Origin: Hyperoodon ampullatus
Taxonomy: Eukaryota; Chordata; Mammalia; Artiodactyla; Ziphiidae
DNA length: 64,000 nucleotides
Assembly: GCA_949752795.1 (NCBI GenBank)
Contig: OX457075.1
Location: 8,112,001-8,176,000, forward strand
Direction of reading: 5' to 3'
The first letter of the stretch is position 1. Each line of letters begins with the position of its first letter. Made by a program: the position numbers and the translations under genes. Below, piece after piece: positions 10,081-22,019 of this stretch. The notes below the pieces were generated by a model. The model saw nothing but the letters and a program-made list of their open reading frames with translations, was not told the DNA's origin and searched no databases.

Positions 10081-11309
10081 TTCATCAGGTGAGCAATTAC
10101 TTTCCAGGAAAATGGTTGAAAATATCTGAAGGAAACATGATTTGATAAATGTGGACACTTTAAAGACCTTCCTATAATAAAGAAACAGGAAGAATTATGA
10201 TCCACTTTAGACATAGTGCAGGGCACAGCTATGGTTTCCAAACCTTGAGTTTTCCATCCTCCTTCTTGTGTGAGCCTTTCAAGGCAGGGTTTCTTTGTTC
10301 TTGTGACTCCACTGAAGCCGTCTGGAGAGGCTGAGCTTGAATGAAAAGAGATGATGGAAGGGGCAACAGGGAAACTAGAATGGAAAGAGCAAGAGCCGAT
10401 GCGGTTGAGTACATCTCCCACTTCTAAAAACACACACTCAGAACAACGCCCTCAAAATGCAGCCTCTCTGGCAAGAGGCATTTAGATTTTAATTAAGTCT
10501 TCCAGGTCAAAAAGAATAAAGCAAAACCATCACCAAAACACTGAACATCCAAAACGAAGTGTATTTTCTGAGAATTGATGCCTTTCTAGCCCACAGCAGG
10601 TCATTTCATGCCAAACGAGACTCTGTTTCCCACTATAGACGAAGAAAGGGATCTGAAGTTTGTGATGAAGAATAATATGCCTGCACCCAAGAACAAGTCT
10701 GCAGGCCCACGTTGCTGTGCCAATTGTAGAAAAACTGAGTGGTATTTCCCACCCAATCTTCCCCCATCCCCTGCTTTTTAAAAGTGTGGTCAAATAACAC
10801 TGGGCCAGTAGGCTCCCCAGACTAAAACGGTCGTGGGAAGTCAAGCGGACCAAGGTCCTTTTTCTTCCTTGCTGCTCTCCTCCCTTCCTTGCTTCCTTTT
10901 TCTTTCTTTTTCTCTTTCTATATCTCTTTTTTAAACCACTCATACAGTAATAATTATGCTCCTACTTTCACTGTGAAACCAAATTTGGTGGTGAAAGAGA
11001 TTAATGAGAGTGGCGGCATAGGGCCTCCTGCTTGAAGAGCTTTCACTTCTGTAAATATTGTTTTATACCTTTTATACAATCACCTTGGTGCTCCATCTTT
11101 AAACTACTGATTTGACAAACGGGCTCCCTTCTCTTTGCCTTTTTTCTTTGTCCCCTTTCCCTTTAGAGTTTTTATTTGTTTCCCTTTGTTTTTATTACAG
11201 TTTTCTTCTTTATCGTATTATATTTTGCTTGATTTTTCTTCTTTTTATAACCTCAGGTACCTAGGGTTGAATTAATTTTGTGTTTCTTATTGTGCCATTC
11301 AACATTCTG
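10081..11309. other. unclassified DNA
   Basis: Unique-looking sequence. A C/T-rich tract lies at 10855-10935 and a T-rich tract at 11130-11240. Minus-strand frames of 160 and 137 codons exist, the latter translating the C/T tract as a Lys/Arg-rich start. Neither resembles a real protein. Confidence 0.4.
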
Positions 11310-12225
11310 TTTTTATTATGTATATGTTTATGGAAATACAACGTACATATAGAAAATTGCACAAATGGTAAGGGTACATCTTAATGAATTTTCACAAAGC
11401 TAACAAAGTTGACCAGCACCCAGATAAAAAAACAGAACACGGGGCTTCCCGGGTGGCACAGTGGTTGAGAGTCCACCTGCTGATGCAGGGGACGTGGGTT
11501 CGTGCCCCAGTCCGGGAAGATCCCACATGCCGCGGAGCGGGTAGGCCCGTGAGCCATGGCCACTGAGCCTGTGCGTCCAGAGCCTGTGCTCCACAACAGG
11601 AGAGGCCACAACAGTGAGAGGCCCGTGTACCGCAAAAAAAAAAAAACAGATCATGATCTGAACCCAGAAAAACCCCTCATGCCCGTTCCAGTCATCATAG
11701 CCTTTGCCTGCCAAGGGGACCCACTCTTCTGCATTTCAACACCATAGATTGATTTTGCCTGTTTTTGAATTGTACATACGTGGAATTTTACAGCGTGTTA
11801 TCTTTTTTGTTTGACTTCTTTCTCTGAACTTTATATTTGTGCAGTTAATCTATACTGTTTCTTTATTCTCATTGCAATATTCAGTTGTGTGACTATACCA
11901 GAATGTATTTATCCCTTCTTCTCTTGGTAGGTATTTGGGTTGTTTCTAGGTGTTGAGGGGTGTTACAAGTAGTGCTGCTATGAACATTCTTATAGATTCT
12001 TGTGAGAAACTTATATATGCATGTCTGTTGGGTACATACCTAGGAGCGGAATTGTTGGGTCTTCATACATTTAGTTTTAGTCAATATTGCCAAAATGTTT
12101 TCAAAAAGGTCGTACCACCAATGATGTAGGAGAGCGTAGGTTCCCTGATAGTATTTAGCACTGTCAGTCTTCATCCTTTTCGCTTTCCTAATTGTTCTCT
12201 GTGGGAGTGCACTCGGTCCCTCTCT
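11310..12225 (-). mobile_element. old L1M 3'-end relic, split by a CHR SINE
   Basis: Antisense to the old mammalian L1 (L1M) 3' region. Landmarks are 'tgtacatacgtggaatttta', 'ttgcaatattcagttgtgtg', 'taggtatttgggttgtttct', 'gtgctgctatgaacattctt' and 'gggtacatacctaggagc'. The SINE at 11441-11646 interrupts it. No coding capacity remains. Confidence 0.8.
11441..11646 (+). mobile_element. CHR SINE, short form
   Basis: Head ggggcttcccgggtgg, B-box-like 'gggttcgtgcc', body to 'gtgtaccgc' and an A run at 11634-11646. An A-rich duplication aaaaaaacaga flanks it at 11426-11436 and 11640-11650. Inserted in the old L1M relic. Confidence 0.93.
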
Positions 12226-12229
12226 ACTC

Positions 12230-13595
12230 GTTCCACTGGAAATGGGATCAGCCCTTTGTTTTCAAAGTCTATCCATATTGCCATATGAATCTGTAGTTGA
12301 TGCTTATAAAAGGTGCACAGGACTCTACAGTATGCATGTATTCATGACATTTATTTATTTCCCCAATGGTAGGAAAATAGACTTAAACTCTCTCCAATTC
12401 CCTGCTACTTCAGTCAATTATGAGATTTAAGTGCTTAAAACTGACTAAATTTTAGAGCATACACACTGGATACATGCCTACCAAAAATGCATGAGCATTC
12501 ATGTTTCTCCATACCTTTCCAAAATTTATTATCTGATTTAAAAACTTTGGACATTTGGATGGGCAAGAAGCAGTATCTTACTGATATTTAAATTTACAGT
12601 TATTTAATTGCTAATACAGTTAAATATCTCTTTATGTATATTAGCCATTCCGATTTCTTTTTCTTTGAGTTGCTTACTTAATCCCTTTTCCATTTTCTTG
12701 GGTTTATATGTAAAAATTTCTTATATATTCTAGACAATAATCCATTTGTTGGTTTTAAACATTGAAAACAACTTTATCCTATTTCCTACCCATTTGTTAT
12801 TCTGTCTATACTGTTGTTGATGGTATAGAAATATTGTGCTTGAATACACAAAGAATTTTTATACTAGGATTTGTGTGTTTGGGGTCTTATTTAAGAAGTT
12901 CTTCAATCTCTGTTGAAAAATTATTCTTTTACATTTAAAAATTATATTTGTAGTTTCATCTTCCATTTTTGGGTCTTTAATGCATTCAGAGATTTCACTG
13001 CATATAATTGAAGTCAGAAAGCTAATAGATTTTCCCCCATATAGTGATGCAATTGCCAAATAGCATCTATTCTATTTAAAAATCCACTATTTTCCCACTG
13101 GTTTTTGGTGATATTCTATCATATATCATGTCTCCATAGACACATAAACATATTTTTGAGCTCCTTATTGTTTTCCAGAGTTCTATTTGCCTGTTTCTTC
13201 TATCATATCACCTATTGTAATTGTTCTTTTTGTCATCAAAATGAACTTAGCTTCCTATGAATGCTTATTTTTCTATAAAGTAGTAAAATGTCTACCCATT
13301 TCCTTAAAAATATTCTATAAATATATTATTTGAAATAGCTTTGAATTTTACATTAATTTGGTGAAAATTGACAACTTTATAATATTGTTTCATTTTATCT
13401 ATCAAAAATGGTATACCTCTCCATTTTTCTTTTTTTTTTTCAATAATCCTTTATCTCCTTTAATAGAGTTTTAAGTTCTTCCCTATAAGATCTTGGCTGG
13501 TCTTTGTTGGTATAAACCCCAGATATTTTGCTATTTCCATTGCTGTCATAATTCTCTTTCTATTTGAAATTTAACAATTCTGTGGCCAGCCTAAG
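12230..13595 (-). mobile_element. very old L1/HAL1-type relic
   Basis: A/T-rich sequence whose + strand carries decayed antisense L1 landmarks. These are 'tgtatattagccattccga', 'tatattctagacaataatcc', 'tttggggtcttatttaagaa', 'gggtctttaatgcattcaga' and 'gttggtataaaccccagata'. Their order follows an L1 3' half read backwards. Highly diverged, so exact limits are uncertain. Confidence 0.6.
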
Positions 13596-14375
13596 CAAAT
13601 AAAAGAGAATATTATAGAACTGAAAGGCAAGAATGAGTCTTTCCTTCAGAGAATGTACTTCATTAATTGCTAACCAAAGATCAAATTAGGTGAGGTGGAA
13701 ACTTCCAGAGCAAGAGGAAGTGAGGGTTTCCTCCTGCCCTGCAACTTTGGATTCGTCTGGTAAACAACGTTAACTTAAATTCAAGCTTTCAGATTCCCTT
13801 ATCTGTCCAACAAAAAAAATATTAACAGAAAAAGTGGAATTCACATTCCCTTGAAAACAAGTTACGTTGGTCTCAATTTTTCTTTCAGCTTATCTCACTT
13901 GCAAGTAATTTCAGAACATGTTATAACCTGTCCAGAGTTATTACGACTCTGGGGTGATGTTTATGTTGTTACCATTCTGTTCTTTGCCTAGAGAGAAGTG
14001 GAGTGTAGGAATTACTGCAGCATTCTCTTTTCCACCCTGCCGTATTTTCCCAGGTTTTGAAAACTCACCCCTCCTCCATCCCCACCCCATTACTCATCCC
14101 TCGGGCTTCTCTCCCTGCGCATCCTTACGTTTCCCAGGACCCATCCCACTTGGTACCGAAACTCTTGGTTATCCGCTCACAACATCTCTCACCTGCTTTC
14201 AGAATCCCAGCCTGGGGCCCTTGAACATACTTGCTGGCAATGGTCACCTTGGGTCACTCTGCAATTCTGATCCCTCCATTCTTGGGTCCATCTTGTTGTC
14301 AGCCTCCTGCTGACCCCACTAGGCTCAGTCCCCGCCACCAGCCTGTTTTCCTTATTGCTTTCTTGCTAATGGTCA
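13596..14375. other. unclassified DNA
   Basis: No repeat recognised. C-rich from 14035 to 14330. The plus-strand frame at 13954-14313 (119 codons) is Pro/Ser/Leu-rich, as expected from C-rich DNA, and has no supporting context. Confidence 0.4.
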
Positions 14376-14480
14376 CCCATTAATTCATTTCACTCAGACC
14401 ACATTTATTGAGTACCTATTAAGGGTCAGACTCGCACCCACTACGCAAACAGCGAACTCAAGTCCTGACCTACCTTTACT
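14376..14480. repeat. possible ancient LINE/MIR-associated relic
   Basis: 'aattcatttcactcag', 'acatttattgagtaccta' and 'agggtcagactcgcac' resemble the dispersed 'ttcattcaacaaatatttattgagcacctac' repeat. Short and diverged. Confidence 0.45.
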
Positions 14481-15255
14481 TACTGGTATCACGAGAGAAG
14501 GGAAATTTCAGGAAGCTACAGGGTGAAGAGCCCCCCAGCCCTCCAGTCGATGTCCCTGAGTCTGACTGCATCCTAGTTTCGCTGGCTTTTATTCCAGCAG
14601 GAGCAGCATAGGGAGGGCGGGGATGTGTGTGGTAGGCGGGGCTGAGGTACTGAGGGAAAGGAAGGGAGCACCAGTAAACCAGTGACTTGAGTTCTCTGCT
14701 TAGATCCTACCTGGTGCCGGAGTCCTGGGGATAGGGTGTGGCCCCTGACCTGACTTTGCTGCTATTCCCTTTCATGCCCATCCTTCCCTTGTGTGGGGAA
14801 TCAGCAGGTTGTGTGGATGAGTTTGGACCCTCTTTGCTACGTGGAGTCCCCCGTTCACCCTGGGAGGAGGTGGGGTCGGGCAGGGAGAGTGTGCCTTACA
14901 CCCTTCCAGTCAGTTCTGAGGGCGTTCCTATATTCTCCCTTAGTCATGGGCTCGGGCTGCAAGCAAATCCCAGCTACTCGGGGTCGTGGGCTTGGGAACT
15001 GGTGAAACTGGAGTCCTTTTACTTCAGAGAGAGAAGGAGAGGAGGGACAGAAATGACCAGTATAAACCAGCTGGGCTCCGAGTCTGCCCCGTGTGACCTG
15101 TGGCTCTGAACCCCAGGAAGAGCAGAAGCTCCTCTGGAAAGTACTTCCATGCTTCGCGTGGCTTGAGTAGCTACTGACAAAAGAACACATGTGAGGTTTC
15201 AATTCAGAACAAGTCAGTCTTCCTTGATGAGAGAAGTAGTGGCTGGCATTTATTA
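14481..15255. other. unclassified DNA
   Basis: GC-moderate unique sequence. The overlapping frames (123 codons plus, 144 codons minus) show no domain or conservation signal that I can see. Confidence 0.4.
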
Positions 15256-15425
15256 TAACATGAGAGCAAACCTGTGTGTCCTCAGACAAGTGACTTAACT
15301 TCTCCCTGCCTCAGTGTTCTCATCTGTAATTTGGAAAGAATAATCACACTTGCCCTATAGGGTTCTTCCGAGGATACACTAATTCATTACATCAGTAACT
15401 ACTTATGGAAATGCCTATCATTTTT
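15256..15425 (+). mobile_element. MIR SINE
   Basis: Landmarks 'gtcctcagacaagtgactta', 'cttctccctgcctcagtg', 'ctcatctgtaatttgg' and 'gccctatagggttctt' appear in MIR order. Confidence 0.85.
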
Positions 15426-16049
15426 CAGTTGTTTAAAATACCAGGTCTGAACTTTACAAGGTCGTGCTGAGGTATCTCTGAGATTGAGGTGCGGAGAGGC
15501 TATGTGACTCTTACAGCCAATCAGGGGTCCAGGTAGGATGTGGGTTTGTGTTCGAAGACTCAGAGTTTTCAACTTCACTGCACATCTAGACTGTGTGGGG
15601 TCTGGTGATTTCTGGAGGAAGCTGAACTTGCATGTCCACTTCTAGGCATTTCTCAGCCTCTGGGCATCCCCCCCGGTTCCCTGTGTCTGAGACCACACCT
15701 CTGAACGTCGTGGTCAGGCCAGCAGCCGGGAAGGGTGAGCGGAGCCCTAGCCTGCTGGTCCTTCTTTCTCATTCTGTGGGTGCCCCTCTTTTCACCACCT
15801 TTCCTCTGCAGAGGAAGGGGAGTATCAGGGGAGAGGAAGGGTGGGTTTTCAGAAAGCCCAGGGCTCTGTGGAGGAGCTACTGCTACACAACAGCAGCTGA
15901 AAAAGCAGCCCCTCAACTCTGAGTACAAGGAGGGTGAAGGAGACGATTACCAGCTGGAGACGCATAACCTTGAAAATAGTGGTTCCCTTGCCTCCGCAGC
16001 CTGATGTCCCGTGATGCTAGGTGACCGGCCACTAATTTGATTCCTATGA
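15426..16049. other. unclassified DNA
   Basis: No gene or repeat recognised. The frames of 89-96 codons overlap on both strands and are judged spurious. Confidence 0.4.
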
Positions 16050-17440
16050 ACGATTTGACAATGCTCCTCCAAGCTTTCTCCAGCCAGAATCTTTCTTATT
16101 TATAGAGAGTGGATGGAGCCTTTTACATTTTTTTCCAGCTGTTTAGGAACTCAGAATTCTCTTTTCCACTTTGTCCCCAGTGATCAAGGTCCCCGTGGCA
16201 AAGATGTCCCCCCCACACACACACCTTGCTGCCTAATCTGTTAGCCCGCTAGTGCTGGCGGGGGACTGGAGGCAGGGGGTGGTTTATTTGACTGTCATAT
16301 CATTTATGTGGCTGTGACTTCCAATGTTATTATCTTTGTTTAGCACAAACGGAGAGCAGTTAGTGCTAATCTATCTCGGAATCAAAAAGCTATGGAGACA
16401 GAGAAACCTCCTCTCCAAGCCTTTATCTCTTACCACCATCATTTTCCCAGCTGGGAGCAGGCGACGACCCTGCTTCCAGTATGCTGCTCAATGATTTTAG
16501 ATGATTGATCTTTCTAAAGTGCTTTTCCGTTTCTTGCCACACAGCCGCCGATAGATTAAACAATTATGGATTATTTCAACATCAGATGGCCCGAGACAAT
16601 TAGTCAGAAGAGAGGCAAGGGAGTGGATAGCCCTGCTGGGTTTTGGTGAGGGGGAGGTTGGGGGGAGGAGTGGAAGATGGAAACAGACATAGATTTGCCC
16701 ATTGGGACGGCAAGAGGGAGATGCAGGACTCAGCCGACCTGAAGGGAATAGAAAAACTATATATATTTATACAGTGGCAGTGGTTAGGCTTTTTTTTTTT
16801 TTTTAATGGCATAAAGAATCCTCACTATCTTTGAATCAAACCAGCACTTCTGAGTAGCATTTCTTTAACAGAGATTATGTTTCTTGGAGGAAAAAAGAAG
16901 TTGCGAGAGAGGGAGAGAGACAGTAGTGGCTGTAATAAAAGACAATAGATTAGATAGTCTCTGAATGGATCCGGAGCCCTAAATCACTCCCCCAGCCTGG
17001 CTGCCAGGGCACAGACATCCCAAGCAGGGCTGTCGTGTTTTATGGTGTCAGCGGCACTCAGGGCAGTGAGTTACAACCTTGCAGTCTGTGGGTGGCTATC
17101 TGCTATTCTCCATGTAAACAGGTATTCAAAGCCGGACTCCGGAACCTCCGCCTTGGCATTTCATTTTTCTGGTAATCTCACCTCGTCCCCCGCCAAGGTC
17201 GCTGTTTGGACTACGTGACTTTCAGACTCTTCTCTGGCACCGGAGACAGGAGCAGCAGGGCTGACAGCCGCCCAACTCATCAACCGGGCTGACAGGCCCA
17301 AGAATTAACTTTGATATTTTGTGGGGAATAATTCAGTGGCAATTGGGCCAGATGATGTTCTGTAACCTAAATTCAATTTCCATCACGGGGAAGCATCACA
17401 GAGCTCGTCATCCACTTGCCAAGAGCACCTAGCAGTCTAG
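16050..17440. promoter_or_regulatory. candidate conserved non-coding region
   Basis: A repeat-free interval of about 1.4 kb, unusual in this repeat-dense window. Parts look like constrained non-coding DNA: 16320-16400 ('ttagcacaaacggagag', 'gttagtgctaatctatctc'), 16480-16600 ('gctcaatgattttagatgat', 'aattatggattatttcaac') and 17290-17400 ('aattaactttgatattttg', 'ggaataattcagtggcaat'). ATTA cores and TTTGAT (TCF-like) words recur. This is inference from composition and lack of repeats; conservation was not measured. Confidence 0.35.
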
Positions 17441-17447
17441 GAAGCAT

Positions 17448-17478
17448 ATGTGTGTGTGTATATATATACACACACACT
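17448..17478. repeat. compound (TG)n(TA)n(CA)n microsatellite
   Basis: The tract runs 'tgtgtgtgtatatatataca' and ends in 'cacacacac'. It is a near-palindromic run that could form a hairpin. Confidence 0.85.
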
Positions 17479-17810
17479 ATGCATCTGCCATTTCTATTAA
17501 TATACAATAGACTAATACATACACGGTGGACCTTGTTGAGGCAGTCATTGATTATTTGGGGATGATTATCTGAGGCCCCATCCTTTCTTTCCTCCTTTAC
17601 TGCCTGTGTTTAATTCTCTCCTTTCACGTAGGGATGGGCAGACGGGCAGGGGAGAGGCGTCAGAGAGAGAGGGGAGGTGTAAAACTCGCCGTTATGCTCC
17701 TTAGTCCTTCTCCAAAAAGCCTGGGGAGGAAGGGAGACGTTTGGGACTCACTGATGACTTCCGTGTGACCCCCCTGTCTTGGGCAGGGCAGGGCATCACA
17801 GTGGGTGGTG
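17479..17810. other. unclassified DNA
   Basis: No gene or repeat recognised. Purine-rich at 17640-17760. Confidence 0.35.
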
Positions 17811-17814
17811 ACAG

Positions 17815-17975
17815 CCAGCAGAGACAGACTGGATGAGAGTGGAATCCTGGCTGCATCTCTTCCCAGCTGTGTGGCTTCAATGGCTCCCTCCAGCTCCTGA
17901 AGCCTCAGTTTTTTTCTTTGTATTTTACAAATAAAGCATCCTCCTGGTGTCTGGCTCAGTGTAGGCAGTCAGGAA
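17815..17975 (+). mobile_element. MIR SINE
   Basis: 'agtggaatcctggctgcatc', 'cccagctgtgtggcttcaat', 'ctgaagcctcagttt' and 'ggtgtctggctcagtgtagg' match MIR order. Confidence 0.8.
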
Positions 17976-19860
17976 TGAAAGCTATTGCTAGGCAAGGGAA
18001 GGAGAACACTTGTGAGTACCCATCCTCTCTATGCCCTCGGGCTCTTGGAAAAGTTCCCTCTGCTGATTTACCCCCAAAGAGGCAGGTGCCATAAGCACCT
18101 CACTGGAGACAGTGCTCCTTTTAAAGGAAGAAGTGGTGGGATTGGAAAGGAAACTCTTCCAAATCAGACCCTGAGGACTGGAGGGAACTTGGAGATGAAG
18201 CGGACCCCAGGCAGGTCTTTTCCAGAAGGAGACCCTGAGACCCAGGCTGCTCAAGGGACCTGCTCAGCATCCCAGCTACAGACCTTCGACCTCTCCAATG
18301 CATCCTGCTGGTCCATTCGCAGGGCAGGGCATTGTCCCTGCTACTCCCCGTGAGAGCGTGTTGGAGCCTTGACCTTGGCCACGGGACTGACAATGGGATT
18401 GTGTAATCACAGGGTCCTTTTGGAGGTGGCCTAAGTGGGAGCCTTTGTGCCAAATTCTGCTTATTTGAATGTGGTGGTCCTGTGAGTTTGGGGACAATAC
18501 CTCCATCACCTCTGACTCAGGTGCTGATGGTAGGAGATTTTATCCCTTGCTTTGGAGTCTAGTGAGGTTGCAGGTAGAGGACTGGTTGAGGAGAAGACAA
18601 GGAGAGAACAGGAAACCACCTCCAGGTATCAGCACACACAGGGCGTCTTTCACGACTTCACGCTGGCCTCAGAGGGCACCACGATCCTATTTGCTGTCTG
18701 ACTCAACTCTGGTGCTCTTGTCTGCGATATCTTGGGGCAACCAAAGATCGATTTTGACTAGATTTACGTTCCTCATCTTGAGTCTAGGTCACCGCTGAAT
18801 GCCTCTTCCTGGTGAGGCCTAACATCTAAATGTTGTGAATCCGACAGGCCTTGGCTGTGCCTGGAAGGCCGTTTGCCAAACGTCTGGATCTTGTTCATTT
18901 CCTCCAGTCTCCCCAGGAAATGCTCTTGTTCATTGAAATGCACACATGACTACCTTTGTTGGGGACCATGTATTTTTTTCCTTTAAATAGAAATGCCCTG
19001 TGTGTGATGTTTTCTTTGAAAAGGAAAGCCCAGGGATCGTCTACAACAGGTTATAACATGATCCCAGGGTCCGTTGCTGGCTCTAAGCAAGTTGAGCATA
19101 CATCACCTCGCTTAATTCAGCAATATCATCAATGTCAGTGCGTATCCACCAGCTGCTGGCTATTGGTCATCCGGACCTGACACAAACTCAATAAATACTC
19201 CATAACCCCTGACAGCCGCCAGCAGATTAGCCTGAAATGAGCGATGGCCCAGCCAACACCTGCTGAACCAAATCAGCCCCGTGACGGATGGGCCTGTACT
19301 GAGCTCTGACCACGAGTGAGATCAGTGGAAGAATGATTTTATACTTTAAGAAAAGAATTAGAGATGGTGGTGGCTGGAGTGATTGGAGAGCTTTCAGAGG
19401 GGGCCGTTTTTCTTCTCTTTCTTCTTATTCCCCCGACAGACCCTGGACCTGCTGGTCCCCTCCCACACCTGAGCCTGTTACACGCTTTCTGCTCCGGGGT
19501 CCCCAGGAGGAACAAAGGTGGGAGAGCTAGAGGCGGCTGAGTGCGGAGCTGGGGCTGCTCTGGAGCACAGGCAGAAGGTGGGATGTGGCAACTCCAAGCC
19601 ATCAAGGCAGGGGCTGTCCATCTGACTCCACGGGCAGTGGGATGCCCGTTCAGGGCTGGCTGGGGTGGGGAGGCAGGGGAAGTACCACAGCCCAGGAGGG
19701 GACGCTGGGGCTGAGGATCCAGGGGGGAGTGCCCAGCCTGAGAAAAAATGTGGGGCTTCCTTTCATCTTGTAGCAACCATCAACAGCGTTTTCCAATCTT
19801 AACAGGCCACCCCCTGCAATTGTATTGTCTAGAGTAGAACACATGCTAGACCAAAACACA
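17976..19860. other. unclassified DNA
   Basis: Mostly unique. A MIR- or L2-like ending ('ctcaataaatactcc') occurs at about 19185-19202. The repeat-free stretch 19200-19330 ('gccagcagattagcctg') may be constrained. Plus and minus frames of 110-145 codons overlap extensively at 17985-18800 and 19339-19776, with no recognised domain or splice structure. G-rich runs occur at 19655-19740. Confidence 0.4.
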
Positions 19861-19869
19861 AACAAAACC

Positions 19870-19990
19870 AAAGCCTTTGTTTGAGCTCTTGCTCTTTCGC
19901 CTAGCAGATGGAAGCCTCTGACACATGACTCATCTGGACAGTCTTTTGAGCCTCAGTTTTCTTACATGGAAAATAACGATGGTCCTGTCT
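19870..19990 (+). mobile_element. probable MIR fragment
   Basis: 'catgactcatctggacag', 'cctcagttttcttacatgg' and 'aaaataacgatggtcctg' resemble the MIR core and 3' part. Short and diverged. Confidence 0.5.
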
Positions 19991-20470
19991 ACCCATTTTT
20001 CTAGTTTCTGGAGCATCTACTTTTGAATTAAGCCAAACTTTGGTCCTCAGAACATTTGTCCTGGTCTCCTGTAGAATTTTTTTTTAATTGGAGGACAATT
20101 TGGCATTATGACAACAGCCTTCACTGAGAGGTGTTTTTAAAAACAGACCTGAGAAACTCATTGCCATATTTACAGAAAGGCCACCTTTAGGACGTTATTT
20201 GCTAAATCACAGGATCCTTTCCACATAGATCTAGGGGAGGCATTTCTGTCCGGTTTCAGTTCCAGGAACCGTTATGTTTATCTTGAACAACTGTTTAGAT
20301 TTGGTGTTATGAACTTTGAATTGTGTAGAGATCTTGCTTTCTTTTGTGTTGGGAACTAGAAAACTCAAAGTCAGATCAGTGGCCTCACTTCGCCAGGGTG
20401 TTGAATTCCAAGACATGTCTTGTGTTTTGATACGAATCTCATTCACTTTTCCTATTTTCTTTTGGCCTCA
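19991..20470. other. unclassified DNA
   Basis: A/T-moderate unique sequence. No gene or repeat recognised. Confidence 0.35.
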
Positions 20471-20484
20471 AGTCTCTTATTTTA

Positions 20485-20664
20485 TTTTATTATTATTATT
20501 TTTTAAAAAGCTAGATTTCTTTTTTAAAATATTTATTTATTTATCTGGCTGCATCAGGTCTTAGTTGCAGCATGTGGAATCTAGTTCCCTGACCAGGGAT
20601 CCAACCCAGGCCCCCTGCATTGGGAGCACAGGGCCTTAATCACTGGACCACCAGGGAAGTCCCC
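20485..20664 (-). mobile_element. older CHR-type tRNA SINE
   Basis: On the minus strand it begins GGGGACTTCCCTGGTGG, then 'tccagtgattaaggccc', then 'gggttggatccctgg', and ends in an A/T-rich tail (20485-20545). The imperfect duplication agtctcttatttta (20471-20484) / ggtctcttatttta (20667-20680) brackets it. Its divergence from the main copies suggests an older CHR subfamily. Confidence 0.85.
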
Positions 20665-20680
20665 AGGTCTCTTATTTTAA

Positions 20681-21545
20681 ATGTATTTTATTTTGTGGCA
20701 TGATGTGGGGTCTTTCTAAGCTACCTTAAATTATTCATTGGTATCTTTGTGAGGGTGTAAGTAAATCAAGACACTGACCAGGGCTCCTGGACTCTTTACT
20801 CACCTGCTGGGATGGATAGATTGGGCACAGGGGTCTTCAGCGGTGGCCAGAATGCAAGCACATCTTTCTGATGTATGAGCAGAAAAGGTAGCTTTTTGCC
20901 CTCAAAGTCTCTGTCAAGTAAGAGGCAAATGTTTCTGGTGGAGCCAGGCGTGGACAGCAGTCCCCTCCCGTAAGCCAGTGCCAGGAGAGGGAGCTGTTGA
21001 GAGTCTCTGGGCCCATCTCACTCACACCAGAGGGCCGGCCAGGTGAACCCGCACAGGTAACATTGAAGGGAAAGCCTCACAGGGGTGGTTCACACTCTCT
21101 CCTCCCCTCGCCCGGGAGATGCCCCAGGCCCACAAAGGCTCTCAGGCTGCTTCTGGCCACATCAGCAGTGAATGTGCACTTTTAACAATCACGCTCAGCG
21201 TCTCTAGGGTGCTTAAAGGTGCCTGTGAAGTCTCACCTGTCTGCTTGGGCAGCTCTTAGCCAACCCTTCCAAAGCCTCCAAAGGCTTCTTTTTCCCCCTC
21301 GCACTTTGGTTCCTGCCCCGCCAATGCCCTCATTCCCTTCCCTACGTGGTCACTGTGGCCCTGAGACCAAGTTCCCTTCCCTCTTTATTCTCTTCTTCTC
21401 AGTATCTGAGCCTTAAAAGCAGCCTTTGGACTTTATTTACGTCCATAAAGTCAAGCCTTAATCGCAGCATCGGGCTCACCATGGCAGATCCATCGGGTCC
21501 TTCTTGGAGCTCCGGGTGGTAGCTATTCTGATTTTACTCCAGAGT
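20681..21545. other. unclassified DNA
   Basis: No gene or repeat recognised. C/T-rich at 21090-21310. Frames of 62-65 codons only. Confidence 0.35.
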
Positions 21546-21548
21546 AAG

Positions 21549-21660
21549 TCAGTGGTTCTCAGCCCTGGCTGCGCATTTGAATCATGCAGGGAGCGTTTGA
21601 AAACTGCTGATGCCAGGCCAGGGCCACCCCAGACCAACCAGAACTGATTCTCAGGTGACA
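21549..21660. mobile_element. hAT-Charlie fragment (MER58/MER5-like)
   Basis: It starts with the hAT terminal inverted repeat form 'cagtggttctcagccctggc', then 'gcgcatttgaatcatg' and 'aaactgctgatgcc'. The second arm is incomplete ('actgattctcaggtgac'). Confidence 0.7.
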
Positions 21661-21703
21661 AGATGTTGGCGGGGGTGGGGGGGACCCTGAGCGCCTGGAG
21701 GTG

Positions 21704-21923
21704 TTTTTTTTTTAATTTTTTTTTTTTCTTTGCGGTACGCGGGCCTCTCACTGCTGTGACCTCTCCCGTTGCGGAGCACAGGCTCCGGACGCGCAGGCTC
21801 AGCGGCTACAGCTCACGGGCCCAGCCGCTCCGCGGCACGTGGGATCCTCGCAGACCGGGGCACGAACCCGCGTCCGCCGCATCGGCAGGCGGACTCCCAA
21901 CCACTGCGCCACCAGGGAAGCCC
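21704..21923 (-). mobile_element. CHR SINE, short form
   Basis: A near-complete minus-strand copy with head GGGCTTCCCTGGTGG ending at 21923 and a T-rich tail at 21704-21731. It is flanked by gcgcctggaggt (21691-21702) and gcgcctgcaggt (21924-21935), a duplication with one mismatch. Confidence 0.94.
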
Positions 21924-21963
21924 GCGCCTGCAGGTTTTATTGGAGGCCTTGAGTGCATAGGGG

Positions 21964-22016
21964 CGTGGTGCAAGGTGGTGCAAGGTGGTGCAAGGTGGTG
22001 CAAGGAGGTGCAAGGT
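21964..22016. repeat. 10-bp minisatellite, unit gtgcaaggtg
   Basis: About five tandem units of exactly 10 bp (gtgcaaggtg), with one A-for-T change in the fourth full unit. It starts about 25 bp beyond the 3' duplication of the adjacent SINE. Confidence 0.93.
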
Positions 22017-22019
22017 TAA

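Noticed and set aside
14738..15109. 123-codon plus-strand open frame
   Set aside because: Overlapped by a 144-codon minus frame and another plus frame; no domain or conservation cue.
21964..22016. Possible CRISPR-like array
   Set aside because: Units are 10 bp and directly adjacent with no spacers, and the genome is mammalian.
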